64,000 nt of DNA from DATBLQ01 sp036555325 (GTDB lineage: Bacteria; Pseudomonadota; Alphaproteobacteria; Rhizobiales; Aestuariivirgaceae): contig DATBLQ010000052.1 in assembly GCA_036555325.1 (NCBI GenBank), positions 1 to 64,000 of the forward strand, given 5' to 3'. Below are positions 18,216 through 27,681 of this stretch, in pieces. The notes beneath the pieces are model-generated. The model was not told where the DNA came from, searched no databases, and saw nothing but the letters and a program-made list of their open reading frames with translations. Positions within the stretch are counted from its first letter, which is position 1; every line of letters begins with the position of its first letter. The translations under genes were made by a program, and so were the position numbers.

Positions 18216-20954
18216 ATGCTCGGTCTAGGCTCGATCGCCACCAAGATTTTTGGCTCTTCTAACGACCGCAAAGTCAAGCAGTATAACGCCCGCGTCCCGG
18301 CAATAAATGCATTGGAGGCCGAAATCGAAAGGCTGTCCGATGCTGAGCTGCAGGCACGTACCGCCGACTTGCGAGCCAAGTTCGCCCAAGGCGCCTCGCT
18401 CGACGATTTGCTTGTTCCTGCTTTCGCCACCGTCCGTGAAGCGGCCAAACGCACCCTGGGTCAGCGTCATTTCGATGTCCAACTCGTCGGTGGCATGGTT
18501 CTGCACGAGGGCCGCATAGCCGAAATGAAAACCGGCGAAGGCAAGACGCTTGTCGCAACTCTCCCTGTCTATCTCAACGCGCTGGCCGGCAAAGGTGTCC
18601 ATGTCGTCACCGTCAACGATTACCTCGCTCAGCGCGACGCCGAGTGGATGGGCCGCATCTACAAGTTCCTCGGCCTTACCGTGGGCTGCATCGTCCACGG
18701 CCTTTCCGACGAGGAACGCCGGGACCAGTATGCCTGCGATGTGACCTATGGCACCAACAACGAACTTGGTTTCGACTACCTGCGCGATAACATGAAGTAC
18801 CATCTCGAGGAGATGGTTCAGCGCGGCCACAATTTTGCGATCGTCGATGAGGTGGACTCGATTCTGATAGACGAGGCCCGCACACCTCTCATCATCTCGG
18901 GTCCGGTGGAAGATCGCTCCGACCTCTACAACGCACTCGACGGCTACATCCCCAAGCTGAGCAAGGAGCACTACGAGCTTGATGAGAAACATCGCACGGT
19001 TACTCTCACCGAGACCGGCAACGAGCATCTGGAACAGGTATTGAAAGAGGCCGGCTTGCTCCAGGGCCAGTCTCTCTACGACAGCGACAATGTGACTGTC
19101 GTGCATCACGTAACCCAGGCGCTGCGCGCTCACACACTGTTCCAGCGTGACCGCGACTATATTGTCAAGGACGGTCAGGTCATCATCATCGATGAGTTCA
19201 CTGGCCGCATGATGCCGGGCCGGCGCTACTCCGAAGGATTGCATCAAGCACTGGAAGCCAAGGAGCACGTCGCCATTCAGCCCGAGAACCGGACGTTGGC
19301 CTCGATAACCTTCCAGAACTACTTCCGCCTGTACAAAAAACTCGCTGGAATGACTGGCACTGCCGCCACCGAGGCAGAGGAATTCATGGACATCTATCGC
19401 CTTGACGTGATGGAAGTCCCGACCAACCTCCCTGTCGCTCGCAGCGACGAGGACGACGAGGTCTATCGCACCTACAACGAAAAGACCAAATCCATTGTTG
19501 CCCTCATAGAAGACTGCCGTAAGCGCAAGCAGCCGGTTCTTGTCGGCACCACCTCCATTGAAAAATCGGAGAAGCTGTCGTCCTTGCTCAAGTCGATGAA
19601 TATCCCGCACAATGTTCTGAATGCCAGATACCATGAGCAGGAAGCCCAGATCATCGCGCAGGCCGGTGTTGCTGGGGCGGTGACCATTGCCACCAACATG
19701 GCGGGCCGCGGCACCGACATTCAGTTGGGCGGCAACGCCGACATGCGCATTGCAACCGAATTGAAGGACATTGCCGAAGAATCCCTCAGGGTACAGAAGA
19801 TCGAAGTCATCCGCGACGAAATAGCCCGCAATAAGGAAATCGTCGTCGGCGCGGGAGGTCTGTTCGTAATCGGAACCGAGCGTCACGAAAGCCGTCGCAT
19901 CGACAATCAGCTGCGCGGCCGCTCCGGCCGACAGGGCGATCCTGGGCGTTCCCGCTTTTTCCTTTCCCTCGAAGACGACTTGATGCGCATCTTCGGTTCC
20001 GAACGCATGGACAAGATGCTGCAAACTCTCGGATTGAAGGAAGGCGAGGCGATCGTTCACCCATGGATTAACAAGGCGCTGGAGAAAGCCCAGCAGAAGG
20101 TGGAGGCGCGTAACTTCGATATCCGCAAGAACCTTCTCAAATTCGACAACGTGATGAACGACCAGCGCAAGGTGATCTTTGAACAGCGTATCGAGATCAT
20201 GCGCGGAGAGGAGGTATCTGCCACTGTCGATGACATGCGCCAGGAGGTGATCAATTCTCTCATTACCAAGCACATTCCCGAGACCGCCTACGCCGAGCAA
20301 TGGGACACCACCACTCTCCGTGCGCGTCTGGGCGAGGTCACCGGTCTCGATCTTCCGGTTGACGATTGGGCCAAGGAAGAGGGGATTGCCGACGAGGAGA
20401 TACGCGAACGTGTGCTCAAGGCGGCCATCGAGCGTTACGAGGCTAAGCGCGCCAAGTACACCCCCGCCATCATGGTGCAGGTGGAAAAAGCCGTGCTGTT
20501 GCAAACGCTCGACCATCTGTGGCGCGAGCATCTGATAATTCTCGATCACCTTCGACAGGTCATCGGCTTGCGGGGATATGGTCAGCGAGATCCTCTCAAC
20601 GAATACAAGACCGAAGGCTTCAACCTGTTCGAACACATGATCGAGCGCTTGCGGGAAATGGTTACCGGCCAGCTCATGCGCGTGGAGATCGCCGAACGAC
20701 CCCCGGTCGAATTACCGCATGAGGAAGACATGCCCGAAATGGTCGGAAGGCACTTCGATCCCTTTACCGGAGAGGACGACATGGCCCAGCCGGAGCCCGA
20801 TCATGGCGGTCTGGCTCTTGCAGTGAGGACCCGCAAACCCCGCCGCTCCATCGACCCGAAAGACCCGGCCACCTGGGGAAAGGTCGGCCGCAATGATCTC
20901 TGCCCATGCGGTTCGGGGAAGAAGTACAAGCATTGCCATGGCTCGTACGCCTAG
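18216..20954 (+). CDS. secA: Preprotein translocase ATPase SecA
   Basis: The motor that drives unfolded precursors through SecYEG. The 912 residues start at the ATG at 18216 (MLGLGSIATKIFG), preceded by GGAAGG; an in-frame ATG at 18189 is less likely. Seen in order are the first helicase half with MKTGEGKTLVATLP, the DEVDSILIDEARTPLI block, the GRGTDIQLGG second-half motif, the scaffold and wing regions, and a C-terminal zinc-binding SEC-C motif CPCGSGKKYKHCHG that binds SecB. It appears to be a single-gene unit. Confidence 0.98.
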   Translation: MLGLGSIATKIFGSSNDRKVKQYNARVPAINALEAEIERLSDAELQARTADLRAKFAQGASLDDLLVPAFATVREAAKRTLGQRHFDVQLVGGMVLHEGRIAEMKTGEGKTLVATLPVYLNALAGKGVHVVTVNDYLAQRDAEWMGRIYKFLGLTVGCIVHGLSDEERRDQYACDVTYGTNNELGFDYLRDNMKYHLEEMVQRGHNFAIVDEVDSILIDEARTPLIISGPVEDRSDLYNALDGYIPKLSKEHYELDEKHRTVTLTETGNEHLEQVLKEAGLLQGQSLYDSDNVTVVHHVTQALRAHTLFQRDRDYIVKDGQVIIIDEFTGRMMPGRRYSEGLHQALEAKEHVAIQPENRTLASITFQNYFRLYKKLAGMTGTAATEAEEFMDIYRLDVMEVPTNLPVARSDEDDEVYRTYNEKTKSIVALIEDCRKRKQPVLVGTTSIEKSEKLSSLLKSMNIPHNVLNARYHEQEAQIIAQAGVAGAVTIATNMAGRGTDIQLGGNADMRIATELKDIAEESLRVQKIEVIRDEIARNKEIVVGAGGLFVIGTERHESRRIDNQLRGRSGRQGDPGRSRFFLSLEDDLMRIFGSERMDKMLQTLGLKEGEAIVHPWINKALEKAQQKVEARNFDIRKNLLKFDNVMNDQRKVIFEQRIEIMRGEEVSATVDDMRQEVINSLITKHIPETAYAEQWDTTTLRARLGEVTGLDLPVDDWAKEEGIADEEIRERVLKAAIERYEAKRAKYTPAIMVQVEKAVLLQTLDHLWREHLIILDHLRQVIGLRGYGQRDPLNEYKTEGFNLFEHMIERLREMVTGQLMRVEIAERPPVELPHEEDMPEMVGRHFDPFTGEDDMAQPEPDHGGLALAVRTRKPRRSIDPKDPATWGKVGRNDLCPCGSGKKYKHCHGSYA

Positions 20955-21339
20955 CGGCTGCGTGCTCTGCTGAAGACTCCGTAACAACCCTTATCGCGGT
21001 GCGGAAATGGGCACCGTGCAACGCCAGCTCCCCAGATCAAGGTGATCAGCGCCAATCAGCCCGAACGCCGGTGCAGGCTTGGTTTCCAAATATGTCCAAC
21101 GTTCTCTTAATCACCCTAGTTCTTTGAAATTCCTTTGCACAATTCTCGGTCGAGCACCGAGCAGCAAGGCGCCATCTGCGGACAGCCGTCACCGAATTGA
21201 CCCACCCATTTACCAATTTTTCGCCTTTGCCTTAGATTGATGCGTATTTTTGCTAAATTTTAAATCGTCATCTTTACGGATGGTAGGCAATTGCCATGCC
21301 ATTTTCGGTGTCACGATTGCTACCCGAAACGGAAGACAA
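20955..21339. other. Intergenic region between secA and the Flp pilin gene
   Basis: About 385 bases with no recognisable gene. The last 150 bases are AT-rich relative to the surroundings and likely hold the pilin promoter. No stem-loop with a T-tract was found behind secA. Confidence 0.4.
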
Positions 21340-21522
21340 ATGATCGCGAGCCTAGTCATAAAGTCTGCGTTGGGATTTCTCTCCGCAGAAGAGGGTGTGA
21401 CCGCAATCGAATATGCGCTGATTGCCGGCGCCATTGGCACGGCCACCGCCATCGGAGCAAGCATGGTCGGTCCTGCGGTGACTTCGAGCTTCCAATCGGT
21501 CGCAGACGCGTTCCCGTCCTGA
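21340..21522 (+). CDS. Flp/Fap-type pilin
   Basis: A 60-residue class IVb prepilin. The processing site reads EEG followed by VTAIEYALIAG (residues 17-30), with the Glu-Tyr pair at +5/+6 that defines Flp pilins, then one hydrophobic helix to about residue 45. The ATG at 21340 with GGAAG upstream is taken; a longer in-frame extension to 21250 has no pilin-like sequence. No tad assembly genes adjoin it, so it is an orphan here. Its TGA directly abuts the stop of the converging L,D-transpeptidase gene (TGATCA). Confidence 0.88.
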   Translation: MIASLVIKSALGFLSAEEGVTAIEYALIAGAIGTATAIGASMVGPAVTSSFQSVADAFPS

Positions 21523-22341
21523 TCAGTTCTGCCAACCAGAAATCAGCTGCGGCGCCAAGGGATCATTTGCGGTTGCCGTTTTGAAAGCCTCCGGAACAGC
21601 AGTCGCGTCTGCGAAGAATACATAACGCTTGTTCTTGACGCCGACGATTGGTGGCCGCCGCGTCTTCTCGAAGAAGTCATATCCTTCTCGCAAGTTTTGC
21701 CAGAACGCCTCGAACTTATGCCCCTTGCGGAAGGCCATGGCGTCTTTGCTCATGCGGAAGGGAAACGCATGCACCGGAAATTCTCTTTGTCCCTGCGCAA
21801 AGGCTTCACGCGCCAGGATATAAAGCTCCTGAATCGCTTCATCTGTGATCGCGTAGCACCCCTTCGACAGACACCCCCCATGCACCATCAGATAGGAGCC
21901 CGTGTATTCGTGCGCTCTGTCGTAGGCATTGGGAAAGCCTATGTTGAATGACAGATAGTGCTCCGAGTTGGGATTCATTTGCCGCGCAGTGACATTGTAA
22001 AATCCTTCCGGTGCCTGCTTGTCGCCTTCGCGCATTTTCGGCCCCACATCGCCCGACCAGTTGCAGATCGGATAGGTTCGAAAGAGAGCATAATCTCCTG
22101 CCGGCCGCCGCATCCATACTTCCATCTCGGCCTCGAGTTTGAAGATGCGGATGTACAGCGGAGAGCCGAGCGTCAAGCCCATTTGCTGTAGCTCGGTCTT
22201 GGCCTCCTCCGGAAGTGGCGCATAGGCCTTTGAGGCAGAGAATAGGCATCCCGCAAGCAACAGAAGAAGCGTCCCGCCAATCAGCGAGCGCAATGCGACA
22301 GCTGTCGAAGATGCTTGCAAGCCCCTCTCCCGAATCGACAA
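21523..22341 (-). CDS. YafK-type L,D-transpeptidase lipoprotein
   Basis: A 272-residue envelope enzyme of the YkuD/YafK family, which cross-links peptidoglycan or removes Braun-type lipoprotein links. A lipobox LLAGC places the acylated Cys at residue 32. The catalytic block is HGGCLSKGCYAI, with His 154 and Cys 162. YafK (DpaA) of E. coli is an amidase cutting Lpp from peptidoglycan, so hydrolysis rather than crosslinking is possible. The C-terminus (RRPPIVGVKNKRYVFF) also matches that subfamily. Confidence 0.88.
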   Translation of the reverse strand: MSIRERGLQASSTAVALRSLIGGTLLLLLAGCLFSASKAYAPLPEEAKTELQQMGLTLGSPLYIRIFKLEAEMEVWMRRPAGDYALFRTYPICNWSGDVGPKMREGDKQAPEGFYNVTARQMNPNSEHYLSFNIGFPNAYDRAHEYTGSYLMVHGGCLSKGCYAITDEAIQELYILAREAFAQGQREFPVHAFPFRMSKDAMAFRKGHKFEAFWQNLREGYDFFEKTRRPPIVGVKNKRYVFFADATAVPEAFKTATANDPLAPQLISGWQN

Positions 22342-22427
22342 CCCCGATCACTATAACCGGTTTGAGGTACGCCGGTGAACCGACAATAGCCGAATGCCCT
22401 CTAATAGCGGCGGCTTTTTGGCAAAAG

Positions 22428-23381
22428 CTAGAGCTTCTTCCCAATGGCCAGGAACTTGTCCTTGCGGTGTTTTCTAAGCTCCTCCGGGCCCATGTTCGCA
22501 AGGGTTTGCAGCGCACGCGCCAACGCCTCCCCGGTGGCGTCGATTGCGCTTTCCCGCGCCCGATGCGCCCCGCCAACGGGTTCGGAAATGATCTCGTCGA
22601 TGACATCCAGTGCCCGCAAGTCCTGAGCAGTGATCTTCATCGCTGTAGCGGCGTCTTTTGCCCGCTGGCTGTCGCGCCATAGAATTGATGCCGCTCCCTC
22701 GGGCGAGATGACACTATAGATTGCATGCTCAAGCATTAGAACCTTGTTGGCGGTCGCCAATGCAACCGCGCCCCCCGATCCTCCCTCGCCAATGATGACG
22801 GCGACGATCGGGACGCTGGCCGACAGGCAGAAGTCGGTCGAGCGCGCGATCGCCTCGGCTTGCCCGCGCTCCTCGGCACCGATGCCCGGGTAGGCGCCCG
22901 GTGTGTCGATGAAAGTTATGATCGGAAGTTCGAATCGATCGGCCATTTTCATGAGCCGCACCGCTTTTCGATAGCCCTCCGGCCGTGCCATGCCGAAATT
23001 ATGCTTGATCCTCGATTGGGTATCGAACCCCTTTTCTTGTCCAACCACCATCACCGGATCGCCCCGAAACCTCGCGAGCCCTCCGATAATTGCCTGATCA
23101 TCGCCGAACGTTCGATCCCCGGCGAGAGTTGTGAATTCAGTGAAAAGCTTCCCGACATAATCTACACTGTGTGGCCGATCCGGATGACGAGCCACTTGCG
23201 CCTTCTGCCAGGGGGTGAGGCTTTGGTAGAGATCCGCCAGGCTCTTGGCTGCTTTTTTCTCAAGCTGCCGCACCTCATCGGAAATTGACATTGTCTGGTC
23301 TTGCGAGGCCAACGCCCTGAGTTCGGCGATCTTGCCCTCGAATTCGGCAACGCTTGTCTCAAAATCCAGATATGTCGGCAT
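22428..23381 (-). CDS. accA: Acetyl-CoA carboxylase carboxyltransferase subunit alpha
   Basis: With AccD it transfers CO2 from biotin to acetyl-CoA, the committed step of fatty acid synthesis. The 317 residues are full length. Markers are the opening YLDFETSVAEFEGKIAELR, VGQEKGFDT, and the oxyanion-hole glycines in IGEGGSGGAVALA. It lies downstream of xerD on the same strand with 66 bases between. Confidence 0.96.
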   Translation of the reverse strand: MPTYLDFETSVAEFEGKIAELRALASQDQTMSISDEVRQLEKKAAKSLADLYQSLTPWQKAQVARHPDRPHSVDYVGKLFTEFTTLAGDRTFGDDQAIIGGLARFRGDPVMVVGQEKGFDTQSRIKHNFGMARPEGYRKAVRLMKMADRFELPIITFIDTPGAYPGIGAEERGQAEAIARSTDFCLSASVPIVAVIIGEGGSGGAVALATANKVLMLEHAIYSVISPEGAASILWRDSQRAKDAATAMKITAQDLRALDVIDEIISEPVGGAHRARESAIDATGEALARALQTLANMGPEELRKHRKDKFLAIGKKL

Positions 23382-23447
23382 TAGCGGCGCTGAAGCCCGT
23401 GAGAATTTAGCCCTTTATCGGAAAGTGGCCCGTCGCCGACGGGTCTG

Positions 23448-24422
23448 TCAACCGAGACTATTTCCGCTTGGCCGCTTGCCGAGTGGATGGTGAGTCTCGA
23501 CAATGCGTCTCAGTCGTTCTGACAGAACATGCGTATAGATCTGCGTGGTGGAGATATCGGCGTGTCCAAGCATCTGCTGTACTGCCCTTAGATCGGCTCC
23601 CCCTGCCAACAGATGGCTGGCAAATGCGTGCCGAAGGACATGCGGCGAGACCTTCCTCGCCGGAAGGCCCGTCGCCGCGGCGAGAGCTCTCAGCTCTTGG
23701 CCCAGATGTTGCCGGGTGAGATGGCCTGAGCCGGCATGCGAGGCGAACAGATACCCAGTTCCCTCAACTGGACCTTGGGCCTTGCGCAATGCCAGAAAAT
23801 GCTCAAGCGCCCGCTGTGCTGCCTCGTTCAAGGGAACGAGCCGTTCGCGACCGCCTTTTCCGCGCACCAGAAGCACCCTTTCCCGGCTGGTTGCCGCGCT
23901 GACCGGCAACGCCAGGAGCTCTGAAACGCGCAAACCCGTGGCATAGAGAACTTCGATGAGACAGTAGAGCCGCACAAGGCGGAACTGTTCTCGGCCGGTC
24001 GCTCGCGCTGCATCTTCTTTCGCCCGGCTGAGCAGGCGGTCCACCTCTGCAACGCTTAGGATTTTCGGTAGCGGGCGGCCCAACTTGGGACCCTCAATTA
24101 TTGCAACCGGATTGTCTTTCGCCAGGCCCTCCGACAGCAGGAACCGGTGGAATTGTTTCACCGCGGAGAGCTTTCTTGCGGCCGATGTCTTTGCCAGCCG
24201 TCGCTGCGCAAGCGCGGATAGGAAGGCTCTGACATCCTCCGGTCGTGCGCTTTGGGCGGCGGCGGCCGTGTGGGAAAGAAATTCCACATAATCCGCAAGA
24301 TCGCGTCCATAGGCCTCAAGCGTATGGGATGAAGCGCCTCGTTCTGCGCTCATCATCTCCAGGAACTGCTCGATGAGCCTGCTGTCCAGCTTGCCAGCAG
24401 GTCTATTGCTTGAGTTTGTCAC
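23448..24422 (-). CDS. xerD: Site-specific tyrosine recombinase XerD
   Basis: Resolves chromosome dimers at dif together with XerC. The 324 residues have an N-terminal SAM-like DNA-binding domain and a C-terminal catalytic domain with Arg 165 (GLRVSELL), Lys 189, His 261 and Arg 264 (HVLRHAFASHLL), His 287, and nucleophile Tyr 296 (TTQIYTHV). The start is GTG at 24422, inside the end of the small upstream gene. The position next to accA and aroK supports XerD rather than an integron- or phage-type integrase. Confidence 0.93.
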   Translation of the reverse strand: MTNSSNRPAGKLDSRLIEQFLEMMSAERGASSHTLEAYGRDLADYVEFLSHTAAAAQSARPEDVRAFLSALAQRRLAKTSAARKLSAVKQFHRFLLSEGLAKDNPVAIIEGPKLGRPLPKILSVAEVDRLLSRAKEDAARATGREQFRLVRLYCLIEVLYATGLRVSELLALPVSAATSRERVLLVRGKGGRERLVPLNEAAQRALEHFLALRKAQGPVEGTGYLFASHAGSGHLTRQHLGQELRALAAATGLPARKVSPHVLRHAFASHLLAGGADLRAVQQMLGHADISTTQIYTHVLSERLRRIVETHHPLGKRPSGNSLG

Positions 24423-24543
24423 TCGGAAGCTCTTTGACGATATCGTTTTGCTCAGGCGGAAACGTCGAAAGCGCCCAGAGGCCGCCGTAGATCGCTCCCG
24501 CCAGGAGCGCGAGTATGACTAGCAATCTGAGACTTTCTGGCAA
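24403..24543 (-). CDS. 46-residue single-span membrane peptide overlapping xerD
   Basis: A small gene read from a TTG at 24543 with AAGGA just before it, ending in TAG at 24403. The peptide opens LPESLRLLVILALLAGAIYG and has one hydrophobic span (about residues 5-25), then a short polar tail with FPPEQ and KELPSDKLKQ. Its last 20 bases overlap the xerD GTG start, implying translational coupling. The coherent membrane-plus-tail pattern and the overlap suggest it is real. Function unknown. The TTG is very close to the AAGGA, so the true start is uncertain. Confidence 0.62.
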   Translation of the reverse strand: MPESLRLLVILALLAGAIYGGLWALSTFPPEQNDIVKELPSDKLKQ

Positions 24544-24638
24544 TTCCTTAACCCTGATTCCGCATCAACCCGCTCCGAAATTCTTTGCGGGCCATAGTCT
24601 CAAGCTTTACATAATCTCCTTAAGCACTGACGAACCCA

Positions 24639-25235
24639 ATGCCCCGCCGTTCTATCACAAAGGAAGTGGAGACAGTAAAGCGCTCGCTTAACGGCCGCTC
24701 GATCGTGTTGGTCGGCTTGATGGGCGCCGGCAAGTCCACGATTGGCCGCCGGCTGGCGCAAAAACTGGGCCTGGCTTTCGTCGATGCCGACGCCGAAATC
24801 GAGCGGGCGGCGGGAAAAAGCGTGCCTGATATATTCCGCGACCATGGCGAAGACTATTTTCGCGAGGGAGAGCGCAGGGTCATTGCCCGTCTGCTCGAAT
24901 CGGGCTCCCAGGTTCTGGCGACTGGCGGCGGTGCCTATATGAACAAGGGAACCCGCGAAAATATTGAAAGGATGGGCATCGCTGTTTGGCTTAAGGCCGA
25001 TATTTCGCTGCTCATGAAGCGCGTCCGCAGACGTGATAATCGCCCCCTCCTCAAGTCGGAGGATCCAGAGGAAGTCATGCGACAACTCATGGCTGAGCGG
25101 TATCCCGTCTACGGCTTGGCCGACATTACTGTGGAAAGTCGGGATGTTCCCCACAATTCAATCGTCTCCGATGTTATCCGCGCTTTGGCCGCTCACGGGC
25201 GCGGTCGCAGGCCTGCCACGGACGGCAAGCGATGA
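24639..25235 (+). CDS. aroK: Shikimate kinase
   Basis: Phosphorylates shikimate in aromatic amino acid synthesis. The 198 residues contain the P-loop GLMGAGKST (26-34), the shikimate-binding DADAEIE, GGGAYM, and the lid RRRDNRPLL. The ATG at 24639 adds a short polar N-terminus seen in alphaproteobacterial forms. It is divergent from the small xerD-linked gene, and its TGA overlaps the aroB start (ATGA). Confidence 0.95.
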   Translation: MPRRSITKEVETVKRSLNGRSIVLVGLMGAGKSTIGRRLAQKLGLAFVDADAEIERAAGKSVPDIFRDHGEDYFREGERRVIARLLESGSQVLATGGGAYMNKGTRENIERMGIAVWLKADISLLMKRVRRRDNRPLLKSEDPEEVMRQLMAERYPVYGLADITVESRDVPHNSIVSDVIRALAAHGRGRRPATDGKR

Positions 25236-26350
25236 ACAAGCAGCATACCGTCCGCGTCGAACTGGCTGGGCGCGGCTACGACATCCAGATTGGAGCGGGC
25301 CTCCTGGCTCAAGCAGGCTCGCTTCTGGGCAGCTTCCTCTCACGTCCCAGGCTGGTCATTGTGACCGACGAGAACGTAGCCCGCTTGCATCTATCGGCTC
25401 TCGCTTCTTCCTTGCGGCAATCGGGAATCGACAGCGAATCAATCGTAATACCGGCCGGCGAGCAGTCCAAGAGTTTCGAGCACCTGGCAAATCTATGCGA
25501 CCGTTTGCTGGCCGCCGGGGTCGAACGCAACGATTCGATCGCAGCCTTTGGCGGCGGCGTGATCGGCGACCTCGCGGGCTTCGCGGCCGCGGTTCTGCGG
25601 CGCGGGGTCGCATTTGTCCAGTTGCCCACCACGCTCCTTGCCCAGGTCGACAGCTCCGTTGGTGGCAAGACTGGGATAAATACGCCCTTGGGAAAGAATC
25701 TGATCGGCGCATTTCACCAACCTGTGTCGGTCCTCGCCGATATTAGCCTCTTGAACACACTGCCCGAGCGCGAGTTTCGCGCCGGCTATGCCGAGGTGGC
25801 GAAATACGGCCTTCTCGGCGATTCTGATTTTTTCGACTGGCTCGACGCCAATCTCGATGCGCTGATGCTCGGTGATGCAGCGGCTCGACTGTACGCCGTC
25901 AAAACATGCTGTGAAGCAAAGGCGCGCATCGTTGCCGCCGATGAGACCGAACGGGGCGAGCGTGCGTTGCTCAACCTTGGTCACACGTTCGGTCACGCGC
26001 TGGAAGCTGCCGCAGGCTATTCTTCAAACCTGCTGCATGGCGAAGCGGTGGCCATTGGCATGGGTATGGCCTTCCGCTTTTCGGCTCGCCTCGGCTTGTG
26101 CGCCGAGGCCGAAGCTGCTCGCGTGGCGAATCATCTGGAAAGAGCGGCCCTTCCCGCCTCGCCCAAACGCATTGCCTCGAAGCTCCGCGGGGCTGCCGGT
26201 CTGATGAAACTCATGCGCCAGGACAAGAAAGCGCAGGCGGGTCGCCTGACTTTTATTCTCGCCCGCTCAATTGGACGAGCTTTCATCGCCAAGGATGTTG
26301 AAGAGAAAGCCGTCATGAACTTTCTTGAGCAGGAATTGAGCTCGCCATGA
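25232..26350 (+). CDS. aroB: 3-Dehydroquinate synthase
   Basis: Converts DAHP to 3-dehydroquinate, the second shikimate step, with NAD and a divalent metal. The 372 residues show the NAD-binding GGGVIGDLAGFAAA, the VDSSVGGKTGIN substrate block, and the metal-binding histidines in LLNLGHTFGHALEAA and the HGEAVAIGM motif. It is coupled to aroK by ATGA and to the CNNM gene by another ATGA. Confidence 0.97.
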   Translation: MNKQHTVRVELAGRGYDIQIGAGLLAQAGSLLGSFLSRPRLVIVTDENVARLHLSALASSLRQSGIDSESIVIPAGEQSKSFEHLANLCDRLLAAGVERNDSIAAFGGGVIGDLAGFAAAVLRRGVAFVQLPTTLLAQVDSSVGGKTGINTPLGKNLIGAFHQPVSVLADISLLNTLPEREFRAGYAEVAKYGLLGDSDFFDWLDANLDALMLGDAAARLYAVKTCCEAKARIVAADETERGERALLNLGHTFGHALEAAAGYSSNLLHGEAVAIGMGMAFRFSARLGLCAEAEAARVANHLERAALPASPKRIASKLRGAAGLMKLMRQDKKAQAGRLTFILARSIGRAFIAKDVEEKAVMNFLEQELSSP

Positions 26351-27657
26351 GCAACGATATTGTCATCACCCTCGTCGTGATCGTCCTTTTGCTGTTGTTG
26401 TCGTCGTTCTTTTCTGGTTCCGAAACCTCGCTCACCACTACATCTCGGGCCCGCATGCACGAGCTTGAACGCCGCGGCAACAAACGCGCCGCCATCGTCC
26501 AGCAATTGACTGCCATGCGCGAACGACTCATTGGTACGGTCTTGCTCGGCAACAACCTTGTCAACATTGCTGCATCCGCTCTCGCCACCAGCGTACTCCT
26601 GCGGCTCTTTGGAGAGGCAGGGATCATCTACGCCACCATTGTCATGACCGTGCTTGTGCTGTTGTTCGCCGAGGTGCTGCCCAAGACCTATGCCATTATC
26701 AACGCCGATAAGGTGGCGCTCGTGGTGGCGCCCATCATCAATGTGTTTGTGACCGTTTTCGGACCCGTTGTCATGGCCATCGAATACCTTGTCAAACACA
26801 CTCTGCGCCTGTTCGGCGCCGATATCAGCAAAGCTGTTCATGTTCTCTCCGCCCATGATGAACTGCGCGGGGCGATTGCGCTTCATCGCCGCGAGGGAGG
26901 TGTCGTGAAGAAGGACCACGACATGCTGGGTGGCATCCTCGATTTGCAGGATCTGACTGTGAGCGATGTCATGGTGCATCGTACCAACATGGTGATGATC
27001 GACGGTTCGGAGTCCCCCGATACCATTATTCAAGAGGTCCTCAAGAGTGGGCATACCCGCATACCTGTCTGGAAGGACACCCCCGAAAATATCCTGGGCG
27101 TTTTGCATGCCAAGGATCTCTTGAAGGAATTGCAAAAGCACAAGGGCGACGTGAGCAAGATCAATCTCGAGGAGATCATTTTTGCACCCTGGTTCGTGCC
27201 CGACACCCGTCCCGTGGCCGATCAGTTGAACGCTTTCTTAAGGCGAAAGACCCATTTTGCTCTGGTGGTAGATGAATATGGTGAGGTCATGGGCCTCGTT
27301 ACCCTGGAAGACATCATCGAAGAGATCGTCGGCGACATCGCCGACGAACACGATGTCGTTGTACCGGGCGTCCGCCCCGAGCCGGGCGGCTCCTACATTG
27401 TCGAAGGCATCGTTCCGGTGCGCGATCTCAATCGTCTCAATGACTGGGACCTGCCCGACGGCGAGGTGACGACCGTCGCGGGTCTCGTCATCCACGAGGC
27501 GCGGATGATTCCGGAAATAGGTCAGGCCTTTACTTTTCACGGCTTTCGTTTCGAGGTGTTGCGCAAGCGTCGCCACCAGATCACTTCGCTTAGAATCACG
27601 CCCCTCAAGACGCGCAAAGCCAAAGGCCACCTGCCCGCCAGGGCGTCGGCCCCTTGA
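26347..27657 (+). CDS. CNNM/CorC-family transporter (HlyC/CorC)
   Basis: A 436-residue membrane protein of the DUF21-CBS-CorC_HlyC architecture. The N-terminal DUF21 region (to about residue 190) has membrane helices starting at residue 5 and the FFSGSETSLTTTSRARMHELE motif. Two CBS domains follow (TVSDVMVHRTNM, VVDEYGEVMGLVTLEDI), then a C-terminal CorC transport-associated domain. Relatives are linked to Mg or Co transport; substrate here is unproven. Operon position after aroB is conserved in alphaproteobacteria. Confidence 0.92.
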   Translation: MSNDIVITLVVIVLLLLLSSFFSGSETSLTTTSRARMHELERRGNKRAAIVQQLTAMRERLIGTVLLGNNLVNIAASALATSVLLRLFGEAGIIYATIVMTVLVLLFAEVLPKTYAIINADKVALVVAPIINVFVTVFGPVVMAIEYLVKHTLRLFGADISKAVHVLSAHDELRGAIALHRREGGVVKKDHDMLGGILDLQDLTVSDVMVHRTNMVMIDGSESPDTIIQEVLKSGHTRIPVWKDTPENILGVLHAKDLLKELQKHKGDVSKINLEEIIFAPWFVPDTRPVADQLNAFLRRKTHFALVVDEYGEVMGLVTLEDIIEEIVGDIADEHDVVVPGVRPEPGGSYIVEGIVPVRDLNRLNDWDLPDGEVTTVAGLVIHEARMIPEIGQAFTFHGFRFEVLRKRRHQITSLRITPLKTRKAKGHLPARASAP

Positions 27658-27681
27658 GACGCCCGCCGCTCGTGTTGCGGG

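Noticed and set aside
18225..20636. An 803-codon open frame antisense to secA
   Set aside because: secA is unmistakable on the other strand. The antisense frame is a by-product of its codon use and has no family resemblance.
23448..24422. Integrase of a mobile element
   Set aside because: Size, residues and the accA/aroK setting point to the housekeeping XerD.
26131..27141. A 336-codon frame antisense to the aroB end and the CNNM gene
   Set aside because: Shadow frame: both sense genes are complete and overlapping in an operon.
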